64,000 bases of DNA from Plenodomus lindquistii (lineage: Eukaryota > Ascomycota > Dothideomycetes > Pleosporales > Leptosphaeriaceae), in the NCBI GenBank assembly GCA_025504975.1, contig JANUWI010000001.1, forward strand, positions 62,001-126,000, given 5' to 3'. Below, in pieces: positions 21,572-32,361 of this stretch (positions within the stretch are counted from its first letter, which is position 1; every line of letters begins with the position of its first letter). The notes under the pieces were generated by a model. It searched no databases. It saw nothing but the letters and a program-made list of their open reading frames with translations, and was not told the DNA's origin. The translations under genes and the position numbers were made by a program.

Positions 21572-22842
21572 TCAAGTGGCTATTACCATTCCTGACTGGA
21601 AGCCGCTAACAAGCCCGTTGTGGTTCTCGTTGGCGAGATCGCAGAGCCCAGACCCGCTATCATAATCTGCAATAACACATGCTGGGTTCAAGGAGCAAGA
21701 CTCCAAGCAAGCACCGTATGTCAACTGGTTAGATGTTCCCACGAGTCCGCCACCCCTGATGTGATGAAAGCCACTGTAATTTGTTGTGAAGCACTTCCCA
21801 TTTGCTGCGGTGTATACAGGCCCGATGTCAGCGCAAACCGTCCCCCCTGTGCTTGGTGTCGGGGTTGGTGGCGCCGAGGATGCGACAGTTGAAGAAGGGA
21901 CGATAATCGACGAAGGAATGATGGTCGAAGAGGATGAATCGATCGAGGAAAATAGAGTCGATGAAGGTGTGGCAGCTGAAGACGTAGAAGTAAAGTCGGA
22001 TGTCGCCGCAGATGAGGAGGCCGTTGCTACAAAAGACGAAGAGGGTTCCAACAAGGACGACGAGGGATACTGCAGCCGAAGATGAGGGATTTTTGAGCGA
22101 TGAAGATGCTGCCGACGACGATGAAGTCTGTAAAGATGATGGTGCGATCCACGAGGAGGTCACGGACGGTGCGGAGGAGTATGACACCATAGTTAGCTTA
22201 ACGGACGAGGACCGCGAGTGAGCACTAATGGCCAGAGATGTCTTGCTCGACGAGGTTCGCGTACCGCTACTACTCACGTGTTCTTTGCAGGAGCCAAAGC
22301 CTGGCTGGCAACCCTTTCCACAATATGCCTCTTTGCTACCACATTGTCCCAATGAGTGAATTTTCCAGGTCTTCCAAGTACTGTACTCATGAAATCGTAC
22401 TGACTGCAGCAGTCTCCCCACTGTGAGCCCTCACAAGTACGATCACCGCCCGCCTTTCCACAACGCGCGTTCTTCGTGACCTGGAGTGGAGACGACGGTG
22501 TCGCGGCAGAGGATCGCGAGGAAGATGCGGCCGTACGAGCCGAGCTGCAGGGAGCTTTGCTGATGGGCTTTGGCTTGACGACTTCAGCCCCCTTGCAGTC
22601 GCCGAACCTCGATTGGCAGCCTTTCTTGCAATACGCTTCGGTACTTCCACTGCTTCTTTCAGGGACCATACAACAGGTCTCGATCCTTAGGTAGCTTACC
22701 ACCACGAGGAATGCAAGCAGAAATTACCATGCTTGCAGCCTTTGCAATTACGACCACCGAAGTCAACACCACACCGTGCTGATGTGGAACTAGAGGCTGC
22801 GATGTTAACATGCGCCAAAGGGGAAAAGATCGCGAGGAACAT
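21572..22842 (-). CDS. CBM18 chitin-binding secreted protein, probably disrupted
   Basis: Encodes a likely secreted or wall protein with two chitin-binding type 1 (CBM18, hevein-like) modules, a Ser/Thr-rich linker and a C-terminal Cys-containing PAN/apple-like module. Exon 1, 22842-22700, encodes signal-like MFLAIFSPLAHVNIAASSS and most of module 1; a 50-nt intron (22699-22650) rebuilds SSWCGSTEAYC with all eight Cys. Module 2 (KNARCGKAGGDRTC...GDCCSQYDF) then meets about 47 nt that separate it from its other half CGSKEAYCGKGC in another frame. Removing those 47 nt would restore the module exactly, yet no GT-AG or GC-AG pair does so. A second frame change in the linker near 22050 can be absorbed by an intron ending CTGCAG. 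Either a noncanonical intron, an assembly error or a decaying gene. The intact relative is at 55019-56823. Confidence 0.6.
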
Positions 22843-23957
22843 CGCAGATCTTGTGACTGAGACTTGTAATGGGGCAGCGGGAGTGATTGTCGAGGACTCT
22901 AGAAGAACAAGATTGATAATGCAGTATCAATTAGTAACTGCTGCCCGATGTGGACTCTTATATCGTCCGCTTCGGCAAGAGCATGAATCACAATATCAGT
23001 AAAGAGCTGACAGTAGGGCTTGTCTAAGAAGCATACACAGTTCACTGCGACTTTAGTCGTCAGCTGTGACTCTGTCCGCATGAATTTAATTACACCTCTC
23101 CTACAATGCGGCTAGCTAGAGCTGAGAAGCAGGTAAGAAAGTCCGCCTACAACAATACATTACCTCATCAAGACATTATATCTAATACCACGACACCAAC
23201 GTCTCGTACATTAACGACTATACTCCATTTTAGTTCTCGATAGCCATCTTTGCATTATAACTTGTGTACCAGATTGGGTACGTGCAAATCTTTCACTTTC
23301 CATTGTGGTAGGTAATTGCTATCGACACACTGACCCCTGAAGAATCACGCTCGCTAGGCGTGGCTCGCAGCCCTGAACTGGAAAGGGTCTAGAAAAATAA
23401 GTTATGGTATTATCCTGGATCGCACTAACACTAGTGTAATTCCGATCTCATCCCAGGCTCTTTGCGATTGAATGTTGGTTGGCAAGGCTACTTATCGATG
23501 TACGACTAAGCCTATGCAACTGTCACAGACACTCAGACAACGTCGCTAGAGTCTCTTATCTTGCATGTGTAGCTTGTAACCACCTCCTTGAATTTTAACT
23601 AACTATTGAATCTCGTGTTTTCTACAATCGCGCATTCGTTCAGAGGAATGCTTGGTGCTTGGTTTTGGTCCTAGCAAGGAACTCTTCTTTGCTGTATGCT
23701 CACGTATTCATGATATGAATGCACGACACGAACTTTTATCACGCTGACTTGTACTACACTAATTAGAAACCTGTAGATTTGGTGCTCAACAAGTTCTGCC
23801 ATCGTCATGGAACAATACTTTCTTGTAATCCTCGACTTTTTCTGCAACATGTGTTGCGCATTGCTCACTCAAAATAACAACTTCGATGCGATCTCAAATT
23901 TCGTTCCACGACCTCGACCTCTTAAGCCTTTGCATTTTCTTCATTCCAGAGTTTTCC
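22843..23957. other. intergenic, no gene seen
   Basis: About 1.1 kb, AT-leaning, with only short open frames. It contains the upstream region of the CBM18 gene and the downstream region of the MDR gene. No repeat or RNA gene was recognised. Confidence 0.5.
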
Positions 23958-25185
23958 CTAGTCCTCGATTTTAATAACAATCTTGCCCGTGAACTTGCCC
24001 GACGCCAACGTCTCAAACGCCTCCTTGCTCTCATCAAACTTGAACACGCGGTCATACAGGATCTTAAAATCGACCTTGTTATCCTCGATGTATTTGTTCA
24101 TGGCTTCGAATTGCTTGCGCGTGCCCATTGCTATACCCCTGTAGCTTTTCGTTAGTACGGTATCTTAATCTGACAGCAAGTAGTACGAGCGGTATGTACA
24201 GGGGAACGGGGGAGAAAAAAAAAGGGGGGGGGGGGGGAAGGAACTACGCACTGGAGTTTTGCGGATTTGCTCATCAAGCCCATGAGTTTTACGTGGTCCC
24301 AGTCTGCTTCGAAGCCTGCTAGGAAACCAACGAGGGAGATGGTTCCATGTCGTGGGGCGAGGAAGGAGATGTCGTCGGGTATGCTCCCGATTCCGGTGTT
24401 ATTGACGACAAAGTCGACGCCGCGGCCGTCGGTGAGGCGCTTGACCTCTGCGTCTTGGTCCTTGCAGGTTTTGTAGTTGAGACCACGGATTTCGGGGCTG
24501 AATTTGCGCAATTGGTCCAGTTTCTCGTCGGAAGAAGATGTGATGATGGGGCGGATACCGGCCGAGAGGCAAAACAGCAGGGCGAAGATTGATACACCGC
24601 CTGTGCCTTGGAGGAGGGCTGCTGCGCCTTCAGGAACGTATTGGAGACCGTCGAGAGCGACCCAGGCTGTAAGACCGGCGCAGGCAAGTGTCGAACCCTT
24701 TGGACATGATTAGTGTGGCTGGCTTTCTCAAATGCAAAAAGAAAAGTATGTACTTCTTCCCAAGACAAGTTGTCGGATAGATGCAGAAGGTGTTTCTCGT
24801 GGTACACTGCATATTCTCTCAACACGCCATCCGCTGTGTTCCCCAGTCCTACGCTATTGCCATCGTCGTCTGGAGGAAATTCGCCCTGATTTGCGTTTGG
24901 GACGACGCGATCGCCTTTTCTCCACTTCGTGACGTCGGAACCCACGGCGACAACCTCACCGGCGGCGTCTGAGGCTGGAATGCCGTGTTCCAAGACGTTC
25001 GGGACCGGATAAGTGCCGATAAGCATGGCGTGTTCACGGTAGTTCAAGGAAACAGCCTTGATCTTGATGATGACGTCATGAGAGCCGAGAGCTGAGGGAA
25101 GCTTTTCGTCAGATGTGCGTTCGATGGTGTTTGGTTTAGGGCCGGTGGTGCGGCGCCATGCCGAGTATGTGGACGGGTACGACAT
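23958..25185 (-). CDS. MDR-family zinc-type alcohol dehydrogenase / quinone reductase-like
   Basis: Cytosolic NAD(P)H-dependent medium-chain oxidoreductase. Three exons, 25185-24754, 24697-24252 and 24138-23958, with introns of 56 and 113 nt, give 352 aa. The N-terminal GroES-like domain has DVIIKIKAVSLNYREHAML, GIPASDAAGEVVAVGSDV and KGDRVVP. The Rossmann half has LLQGTGGVSIFALLFC, SSSDEKLDQLR, GRGVDFVVNNTG and GTISLVGFL. The usual catalytic Cys/His zinc ligands of true alcohol dehydrogenases are not evident at the start, so it resembles YogA/quinone-oxidoreductase-type members. The last exon begins GIAMGTRKQFEAMNKY and ends TGKIVIKIED. The 113-nt second intron contains a nine-A plus fourteen-G run on the plus strand. 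Physiological substrate unknown. Confidence 0.87.
24215..24237 (+). repeat. A9-G14 homopolymer run inside an intron
   Basis: Nine consecutive A are followed directly by fourteen consecutive G on the plus strand. On the minus strand this is a C14-T9 pyrimidine tract in the middle of the last intron of the MDR gene, upstream of its branch region. Length is prone to polymerase slippage, so the exact count may vary. Confidence 0.85.
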
Positions 25186-25954
25186 AGTGTGATATTTGAT
25201 GGTGTTGAGCGCGTATTGTTGTTGTTGTTGTTGATTGATCGCAGGTTATTGTTGTTGTTTGATTGATTGCAGTCAAGTAACTTCAGGCCTTTATATGCAA
25301 TGGTCAAATGTAAGATCAGATCTATTGTATAACTAGGAGTCTGAGCTAGTCGGAAATTGGAAATCTGCAGCTAAACGGAGGCTGTCCGATTGGGTCATCT
25401 TCGCGTAAAAATCTTTGTCAGTCCAGTATTCAGCTTGGCGAGATTTAAAATCGCCATAGGGATCTGATGTACGGCGGAGTGAAAACAAGCGGAGTGAAAT
25501 AGACAATAGAGACGATCGCACTCACGTTAGATGTGGCATCTAGGGTTAGGCTCGCGCGGTCAATGTGTTGCATTCGCCTGATTGGTCTCCACTGGTACTA
25601 AGTGACTGCGTGGTAGCACACCGTCGCAAATGAGCCATTGAAAATCAGATTCAACATTACTAATGCGCTGTCGCTAAGTATCGCACACGCTCCGCCACGG
25701 TTAGTCCGACGTCTAGACTACAAACTAAAATCATCGACGAAATTACAATGTACGAGCTCACGCCCAACAAAGATACTCCAGATAAGATGCTGAATTTCCT
25801 CTCAAATTTGCTACGTACTGCGTACGTCATCATGTAGACGTCATGATGGCGAATTCGACGCAAACTACTCTTCTCACCCATGACCGGGACCCTAGACGCC
25901 TCAATTTCCATTCAAGAACTGCGTACTCACGCGCCCTGGGAAGCATGATACGTC
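25186..25954. other. intergenic, GTT-rich leader
   Basis: Contains the promoter and leader of the MDR gene. On the plus strand 25216-25260 carries repeated GTT triplets (AAC on the transcribed minus strand), interrupted by TGATTGAT. The remainder up to the VPS34 stop shows no gene. Confidence 0.5.
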
Positions 25955-28744
25955 CTACTTCCGCCAATACGTCTGCACAAAATCGTGCGCCCAATCAATC
26001 ACCCCGGCTTTCCAATCGCCCATACTTTCCTCAATCAACCGCTCAAATTCGCGCATCGCTTCGTTCTCACCCTTCTCCAGCCAGAATCTTTCTTGTACTT
26101 TGCGCACACTGCCTTCACGTTCGACCTTGATATCTGGGATGTTTGCGCCTTGCATGAGGGCAAAGAGGTTCAGTAGGAGGTTGCTCGATTTGCGCAGCGT
26201 AGACCATGCGGTGAAGGAGTACTCTTTGAAGACGAGGTAGTTGGGGTGCTGTGCTCCGCCCATGCCTTCGATCATTTCGCGGCAAAGCTTCATTTGGGGC
26301 GCGAAGGGCTTGGGGTCTCGGCCCAGGATGTAGCCAAAATCGACATGGAAGAACCGGCCGTCTGGTGCTAGCAGCAGATTGTCAAGATGTCTGTCGCCGA
26401 CGCCGAGGAGGTAGGTGATCACGCAGTAGCCGGCGCAGGACTTGATGTAGGTATCCATGGCTTCCTTCTTCACACCGAGTGGCGCGGCATCGTCGGGGTT
26501 GTTGGCCCGCAGGTACGCTAGCAGACTGCCTTTGTGCTTTTGACAGGCTGCGGCTATGCTCATGGATGGTATGAACTGAAACCCTCCGGCGGAAGAAGAG
26601 GTGGCGAGAATGCGATAGGGCGTTAGCTTAAGGTCGAGATTCTCCTTTCGCAGGAGACGGTCCATCAGCGTGATGATTTGGATGACAAGCTGGTCCTGTC
26701 GCAGATCGTCGCCAGTTTTGAAGATGATGGGGTACTTTTCTTCGGTGGTGGTCTTGAAGTTCAGCACGATGGGAAGAAGTGATGACTTGAGCACGTTGCA
26801 GTCGTCGGCGTGGACGCCGGTGATATAGACTGCAGGGTCGAGAGGTAAGGGTAAAGGTTCAAAGGTTGCGAGCTCATTTTTGGGATCGCCCAGTGCTTTC
26901 TTGAGGCGAGCAAGCTTTGTTGGGCGGTCACCACCACCAAACCGAACATCCTTGGATATCTTGGCGAGGACGGTGAGCAACTCACCCTGACGGCGGAAAG
27001 TGTTGCGAATATCGATGCCTTCTGGTGACTTCTCCAACTCGACCATGAAGTCGTACTCTACTTTGGCAAACAAATCGCGATGTTCTGGTTCCTGGTCGCT
27101 ACTGAAGTCGCTAATCTCTACCATGAGATACCAATGGAAAAAGTTACCCAGTGTGAAGCTACTCGCGGCTCGAGTGACCAGGAAGCGTGCTAATGAGGAG
27201 TCATCACCCTCGCCTGGAGCTTCGTACTTTAGAGCTTGCACGAGCTGGAGGAGGTACAATTGTAACTCTTCATCATCGGCCTTCTTCAAACGCTCTACAG
27301 CATAGCTTCGTACAACCGGATGATCAAAGTGTGGACCGAGCAGCTCGAGCGCATCGTCAACGTCCACCTCTGCCCATTTGTCGAGCAATGGCGCTGCCTG
27401 TCGTACCTCGCGCTGGTTTTTCCAGTTCACGCACTTGACGAACTTGGTCAGAGCACGCTTGTCGCGGAGAAGGAAGTATCTAAACTTCCATATGTCGTCT
27501 CTTTCGTGAGAGGTAATCTCTTCGAGCGGCCCTTTGGACAATAGCAGATTGAGCTTGTCTCGGACATTGACGTTTGGCTTTCGATCGCGATCCAACGAAT
27601 CTGTCTGCTGACTGCGCATCAATTCGCGATGCTTGTCTTCGGCGGGATTGATACGTCGTCCGATTTCCGGGTCGTATATTTTGATGAGCCGGCCAGCGTC
27701 AGCGTCGCCGTACCCAACACCATCAATGTCTATCTCTGGTCCAAAAGATACCTCGGGTGGTGGTCGCAACCTGACGTCAGCCTCTGCTGGCAGTCTCAGG
27801 TCTGAGACTGGTGGCGGAGGGTACTCGACATCTGTGAAGACGACGGCGTGGTCGAAGCGTGGGAGCTCGATTTCCAAGTAGAATAGCTCCTGATCTTCAC
27901 CAACAGCGCCGTTCACCTTGCTTTGACGGTTGAGTGCAACTGCCTCAGCTTTCAGCGCCTCGTTTCGAATCTTCATCATCTTCTTGTACACGAGTCCATC
28001 GAGCCAGCCGTTGGTGGGCAGGTCGCCCATCTCTTGCTTCTTCAACAAGCCCTCGAGCCGCTGCATCTCGGCAATCTGCTCATCGACGGCGTCCTCTACG
28101 ACCTGCGATTTCCTGCTCTTGCGCGCAGGGGGTATGACCCACGGTGTGGTGGTGTTGGTCAAGCCATCTGCAGCGTTGAATCGATGTATGCGACAACGCT
28201 GCCTGCCTTTTTGCAAGGTGTTGTCGTTGTCGAAGAGCGGTATCGTAGTGCCTCCAAAGGGAACGGCGTGCAGATTTGAGTCTTTATCTTCGGCGGGCGA
28301 CAGATCCCATACGGTGATGGCGAGCTGAGCGGAGGCTGGTAGGTTCGAGTAGGTGACGGGCAGCTGGAGCCACTCGTTCCAGATGCGCGCATTCTTGAAC
28401 GACTTGTATGCGGTCTGGACGGGCACAGTGAGGGGCTTGCTGTCAGCCCATATCTGCGCCGTCACGTAGAGTTCAAAGTGGGGGCTGTTGCCTCGGCGTC
28501 AGTCACGACCGCCTCTCTCTCACCTGGCAGGGGCTCCCTCACTCACTTGGTGATGGACCCTCGGTGTCGCAGATCAGGGCGCTTCAACAAGACCGAGTAG
28601 GGAATGGGCTTCTGGTTCCCATCCAGGCGGTCTCTGCCCTTTGCTTCAGCACGATGACGCACACGACGACGACCGGGCTTACATTCTAACGTGGACCGAC
28701 AGCTCGGTCAGGTCAAGCGACGTCGCAAAGTTGAAGGCTTCCAT
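25955..28744 (-). CDS. phosphatidylinositol 3-kinase Vps34
   Basis: Class III PI 3-kinase, making PI3P on endosomes and autophagosomes in the Vps15/Vps30 complex. Three exons, 28744-28683, 28633-28547 and 28484-25955, give 892 aa, normal for the family. The first exon begins MEAFNFATSLDLTELSVHV; a 49-nt intron (28682-28634, donor GTAAGC, acceptor GGGCAG) then yields VHVRI|DRLDGNQKPIPYSVLL of the C2 domain. The second intron is 62 nt. The helical (PIK) domain runs from about residue 340. Kinase motifs are IIFKTGDDLRQDQL, the catalytic loop GVGDRHLDNLLL and HVDFGYILGRDPKP, ending WAHDFVQTYWRK, the membrane-binding C-terminal helix. Essentially certain. It is head-to-head with NSE4 over 348 bp. 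Confidence 0.95.
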
Positions 28745-29092
28745 CTTGAGCGGTGGGGAAGCTGTGGGCTACCGTTTGCCATGGGAGAGGCTCATTCAGG
28801 TATTCGTGGTCACCATGTCCGTGATGATCAACTCTGCACATGAGTTGACGATGGCGGGGAGAGTGAAGCGTCATGTGAGGTGATGTGATGTGATGGGGCA
28901 GGGGTACGCGAGGGCACGTGTTTGCGGCTTGGCTGACGCCGGTCGCGCCTTCCTCTGAGCCTCAGCCCAATCGCGCTACTCCAATGTACCTACTCTCGCC
29001 GTCGGGAGGGCAGCCGCGTCCCAGCAACACAATCACAAACCTCCACGCACACGAACACAAACGCGCCCCCCGCCGACGTCGCGCAGTGCGAA
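28745..29092. promoter_or_regulatory. divergent promoter vps34 / nse4
   Basis: 348 bp between two divergent housekeeping genes. It contains several short GC-rich blocks and a run of TGATG-type repeats at 28880-28895 (gtgatgtgatgtgatg) close to the VPS34 side. No specific factor site is assigned. Confidence 0.5.
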
Positions 29093-30746
29093 ATGGCGCG
29101 GCTCAACACCCATCGCTCCGCCACGCCTCTGCAGACGCGCTCCTCCACAGTCGATTCGCTCTATCGCGACCCCTCGGTTGGCCCATCGCGACGCGTCAAC
29201 ACCAAAGCGCGCACGTCGTCGTATTCTGTGCTGAGCCCCACGCGCTCACAAACATCAGACAAGGAGAATGACACGCCGACGTCGCGCCCAAACTCGCCAC
29301 CAATGTCAAAGCGGCGTGGACTGCGGGCCGCATCTGCCAGCATCCCAACTCCAGACTCGACTTCCACCCCGGGCGCATCCGGCAACAAGAGACGCCGAAC
29401 GGGCAATCACACCATGCAAGAGTCGGGCATTTACGAGGACGAGGCAGAGGACGACGATGAGGGCCTGGAGGTGCAGGACAAAGTCGACGACGAAGAGCGC
29501 GACGAGGCCTCACAAGCACAGCCTGAGGCCGATGAGGACGGCAACCTGCGCTTCTACAACCCTAATCAAGACCCCAATCAGCGGCGAAGGCTGCGCGCGA
29601 GTATGCGCGACCATCAGCGCATGGTGGATGGTGAGTTTGGTCCCGCCGTACTATTGCATCCGTTCTGTACTCACAGCTCCAGATAACCGCGACGAGATTG
29701 TCAAGCCCAACGGCATGCTGCTCGACGCCCTCAAGCGCCAAAACACCCTCTTTGGCAAAGTACGACAGACGGCTGATGCAGCACTTGACTCTCGCTTCTT
29801 GGTCAACGCAAGTGAGCTGGCAGGCAAGAAGCTTGCAAACAGCATGCAAGGCAACGCCGGTGTTGGCATCGACCTGGATCAGTTCGTTTCAAAATGCATT
29901 TACTTCATGAAGTCTGGCGGCCATGTTGCCGGCGATGAAGACGCGCCGCCCATTCCTGTAGCCGATGATGACGAAGACGAAGACCCCGATGGCCTGGACT
30001 GGGCACTACTCGGCCGACACGCCTGTTTTCCTTGCAACAGGCGGCCTCCTACGACGAGCTTCCTACTCGGCCCTCTTTCCGTTCAGAAACGTGTGCGCAC
30101 CACCCAACGGAAAGCCCGATCGCAACGCCAGCCAGTCGGTCCTGCTACGCGACCCCAGGAGATCCAAGAAGGCGACATTCAACAATCCGAAAATTCGAAC
30201 CTATCAAATCTCGTCAAGGGCATCCGAGGGAAACTAGAGCAGCATCTTGAACTTGCCATGGCTGGTGTGGACCAAGCGCTCGATCCCATTCCAGAAGACA
30301 GTCTCACCGAAGAAGATCAAATCGATGCTTTCCGACGCTTCAGGATAGCTCAAGCGCCGTCAGGTGAAGCAGCAGTCAGTCTGCTTGACTTCGCCATCAA
30401 TCCGCACGACTTCGGGCAGACAGTCGAAAACTTGTTCTACGTCAGTTTTCTGGTGCGCGAAGGTAATGCTAAGATAGAAAAGGACGAGGATGGACTGCCT
30501 CTGCTTTGTAAGCCATGTTCTTTCGTTGTAGTCAGGATCTTTGCTAAGACGACATTAGTACCTGCACAGCCACACGGTGTGTCTGACCAACGAGAGAAGA
30601 ACGTGCAGAAACACCAAGCCGTTTTTAGTATAGACTACCCGACATGGCAAATGTTCATCGACGCCTTCGATATTCAAAAACCCATCATACCGCATCGCGA
30701 GCAAGAGCAGCAAACCGTTGGTTCGGGCGGCTGGTATACCGGTTGA
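29093..30746 (+). CDS. SMC5-SMC6 complex kleisin Nse4
   Basis: Nuclear kleisin subunit that bridges the SMC5 and SMC6 heads in DNA repair. Three exons, 29093-29630, 29683-30507 and 30559-30746, with introns of 52 and 51 nt, give 516 aa. The N-terminal 150 residues are disordered and Ser/Pro/Glu-rich with a KENDTP-type stretch. The kleisin start is RRRLRASMRDHQRMVD then DNRDEIVKPNGMLLDALKRQ, followed by ALDSRFLVNASELAGKKL, GIDLDQFVSKCI, and the fungal-specific block DGLDWALLGRHACFPCN with FLLGPLSVQKR. The C-terminal winged-helix half has FGQTVENLFYVSFLVREG, then FSIDYPTWQMFIDAFDI. Ends GSGGWYTG as expected. Identity is firm. Confidence 0.93.
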
Positions 30747-32361
30747 GGAATACGCCAACAGTCGGTTCATCAACGGTCATGTAACAACGTCTTTTGTCAC
30801 ATCGCAACGCACAAGGGCACATCAGCGGCGTTTGAGGCGCATGGCAGACTCCCTCGGGCCCCGGCATGGTGTCCAACTCTTCGGCTTTTCTTCACTTCTT
30901 TGATACCCTCAATGTTTACTTACGCCATGTTCAACAGCTACAGTGAATGAATATATTCCATACTCTACTCTTGCTGTCAGCAAGTCGTTCGCCTGAAAGA
31001 TCCGTGGTTTCTACAAATGGTGAACAAAATCGATTGATGCACTGCACTGCATGTCAATCGAGCCTCGGTTGGCATGGATATATATATCCAATCCTGTATC
31101 CCGTATCTAATCTCTATGGATAGAGAGGATTAGCTTGGATATTGCATACAGCCAAGGGACGCTGTTATACGGTGACTAATCTACTTAAAGCAGATAAGAG
31201 TAAACGACACGAATTACAAAGCCATCTTGGTACCTCGCTTAACCTCTCTATATATTCTGTATTCTGGATATAGGATTTTGTATAGGAGAATCCTATCTCC
31301 AAATATCCAAGTATTTTTCGGCTCATGTCCCGAATATAGGCCAACCCTAGAGTAAAACCGAGGACTTGCTCTATGAGTAATCAAATCTCACGCAACCGCT
31401 TTCTACCCACATGTACCCGCTGCACCTGCCCGTGCGACTGTGATATACACCCACCAATCCGATTCGCCCAGCCCATCACATGCTAGAATCCCTGCCCAAG
31501 GTTGGCAAAGAATCCCCGCACCTGATCCCGTATCCAGGAATGAGGGTCCCGATCCCAGTCCGCCCTAGTCCTGCCGTCCCAGTAAACCCCGTCAAACTAC
31601 GCCCAAACTATCGACTTTCCCGTTGGTATACGCATACCTCGTCACTTGATTCTTGCAAAGCTCCGTGTTTCATACATTGAGAGGGAGGCCCTGTTGTGGA
31701 GTATAGGTAGTATCCGCTCTTTACTCATCTCCTCTGTTCAGTCCAACCAACTACCATGATAATCTGTAAAGGGCAAGCAGTTCCCAAGCCGCCGCCGCAA
31801 GGCTGACTAGATTAAACGTTACGCACGTGGGCATTGCGAACCGGGCGCCACGGTTCCCCACGGCGGCGCGGAAATGGACCGAGTGGGGCGGGGGGGGGTT
31901 TGGGCTAAAATAGAAAACATGGGTTTTTTCGGTGTGCAGGGGCATTGAGTTGGCAACGTTTGCGATCAGGTGCTGGTGAGAGTGCGTGAGAGATAAGGTA
32001 TAGATGTGTAAGCGGGAAAGGGTGTTTAGTTTTTTTTATGTCTGCTGTGATGGAGCATTGACACTGAGTTTGAAGATGAGCGGCTACACAATCGGGGCAT
32101 GACGGTATTTTCGTTTGAAAAACGGCGTGGAAGGGGTCGCTGGGGTCCAATTTGCTGCTATGCTTGTGTATCGTGGGAGAAGGACGTGCATGTTGTGGTG
32201 GCGGGGTGATTTCGCCGAGGCTTAGTTATGGATTGCAATCCCCTCTTTATGATCAGGGTAAATGCACCTTGTGTGTCGTCTATAAAGTGATAAGGATGTT
32301 CAAGAAAGTGGCAAGCCTGAGGACATGATGATATATTCGGATCTTCGTTCGACAGCAACTA
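30747..32361. other. 1.6-kb gene-free region
   Basis: No credible coding frame on either strand. The 30.9-31.4 kb part is AT-rich and holds a cluster of GGATA/TATCC palindromes, listed separately; a G9-10 run lies near 31885. It also contains the 3' flanks of NSE4 and of the rhodopsin-domain gene. Confidence 0.55.
31075..31309. repeat. cluster of three GGATA/TATCC palindromes
   Basis: Three hairpin-forming elements share the GGATA/TATCC core. At 31075-31090 there is a perfect 16-nt palindrome, TGGATATATATATCCA. At 31108-31132 an imperfect hairpin reads TAATCTCTAT...ATAGAGAGGATTA with a three-base bulge. At 31265-31309 an outer GGATAT/ATATCC pair encloses an inner TATAGGA/TCCTATC pair. No coding frame overlaps. 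They may be degenerate small mobile-element remnants. Confidence 0.55.

Noticed and set aside
21786..22221. Acidic plus-strand frames (VDEGVAAEDVEVKSDVAADE type)
   Set aside because: They are the antisense of the Ser/Thr-rich linker of the CBM18 gene, whose TCN/GTN codons read as Asp, Glu and Val on the other strand.
28466..28743. A first VPS34 intron starting at GTTAGA (28690)
   Set aside because: It keeps the frame but deletes the conserved VRI of the C2 strand; donor GTAAGC at 28682 with acceptor GGGCAG at 28634 keeps it and has better splice sites.
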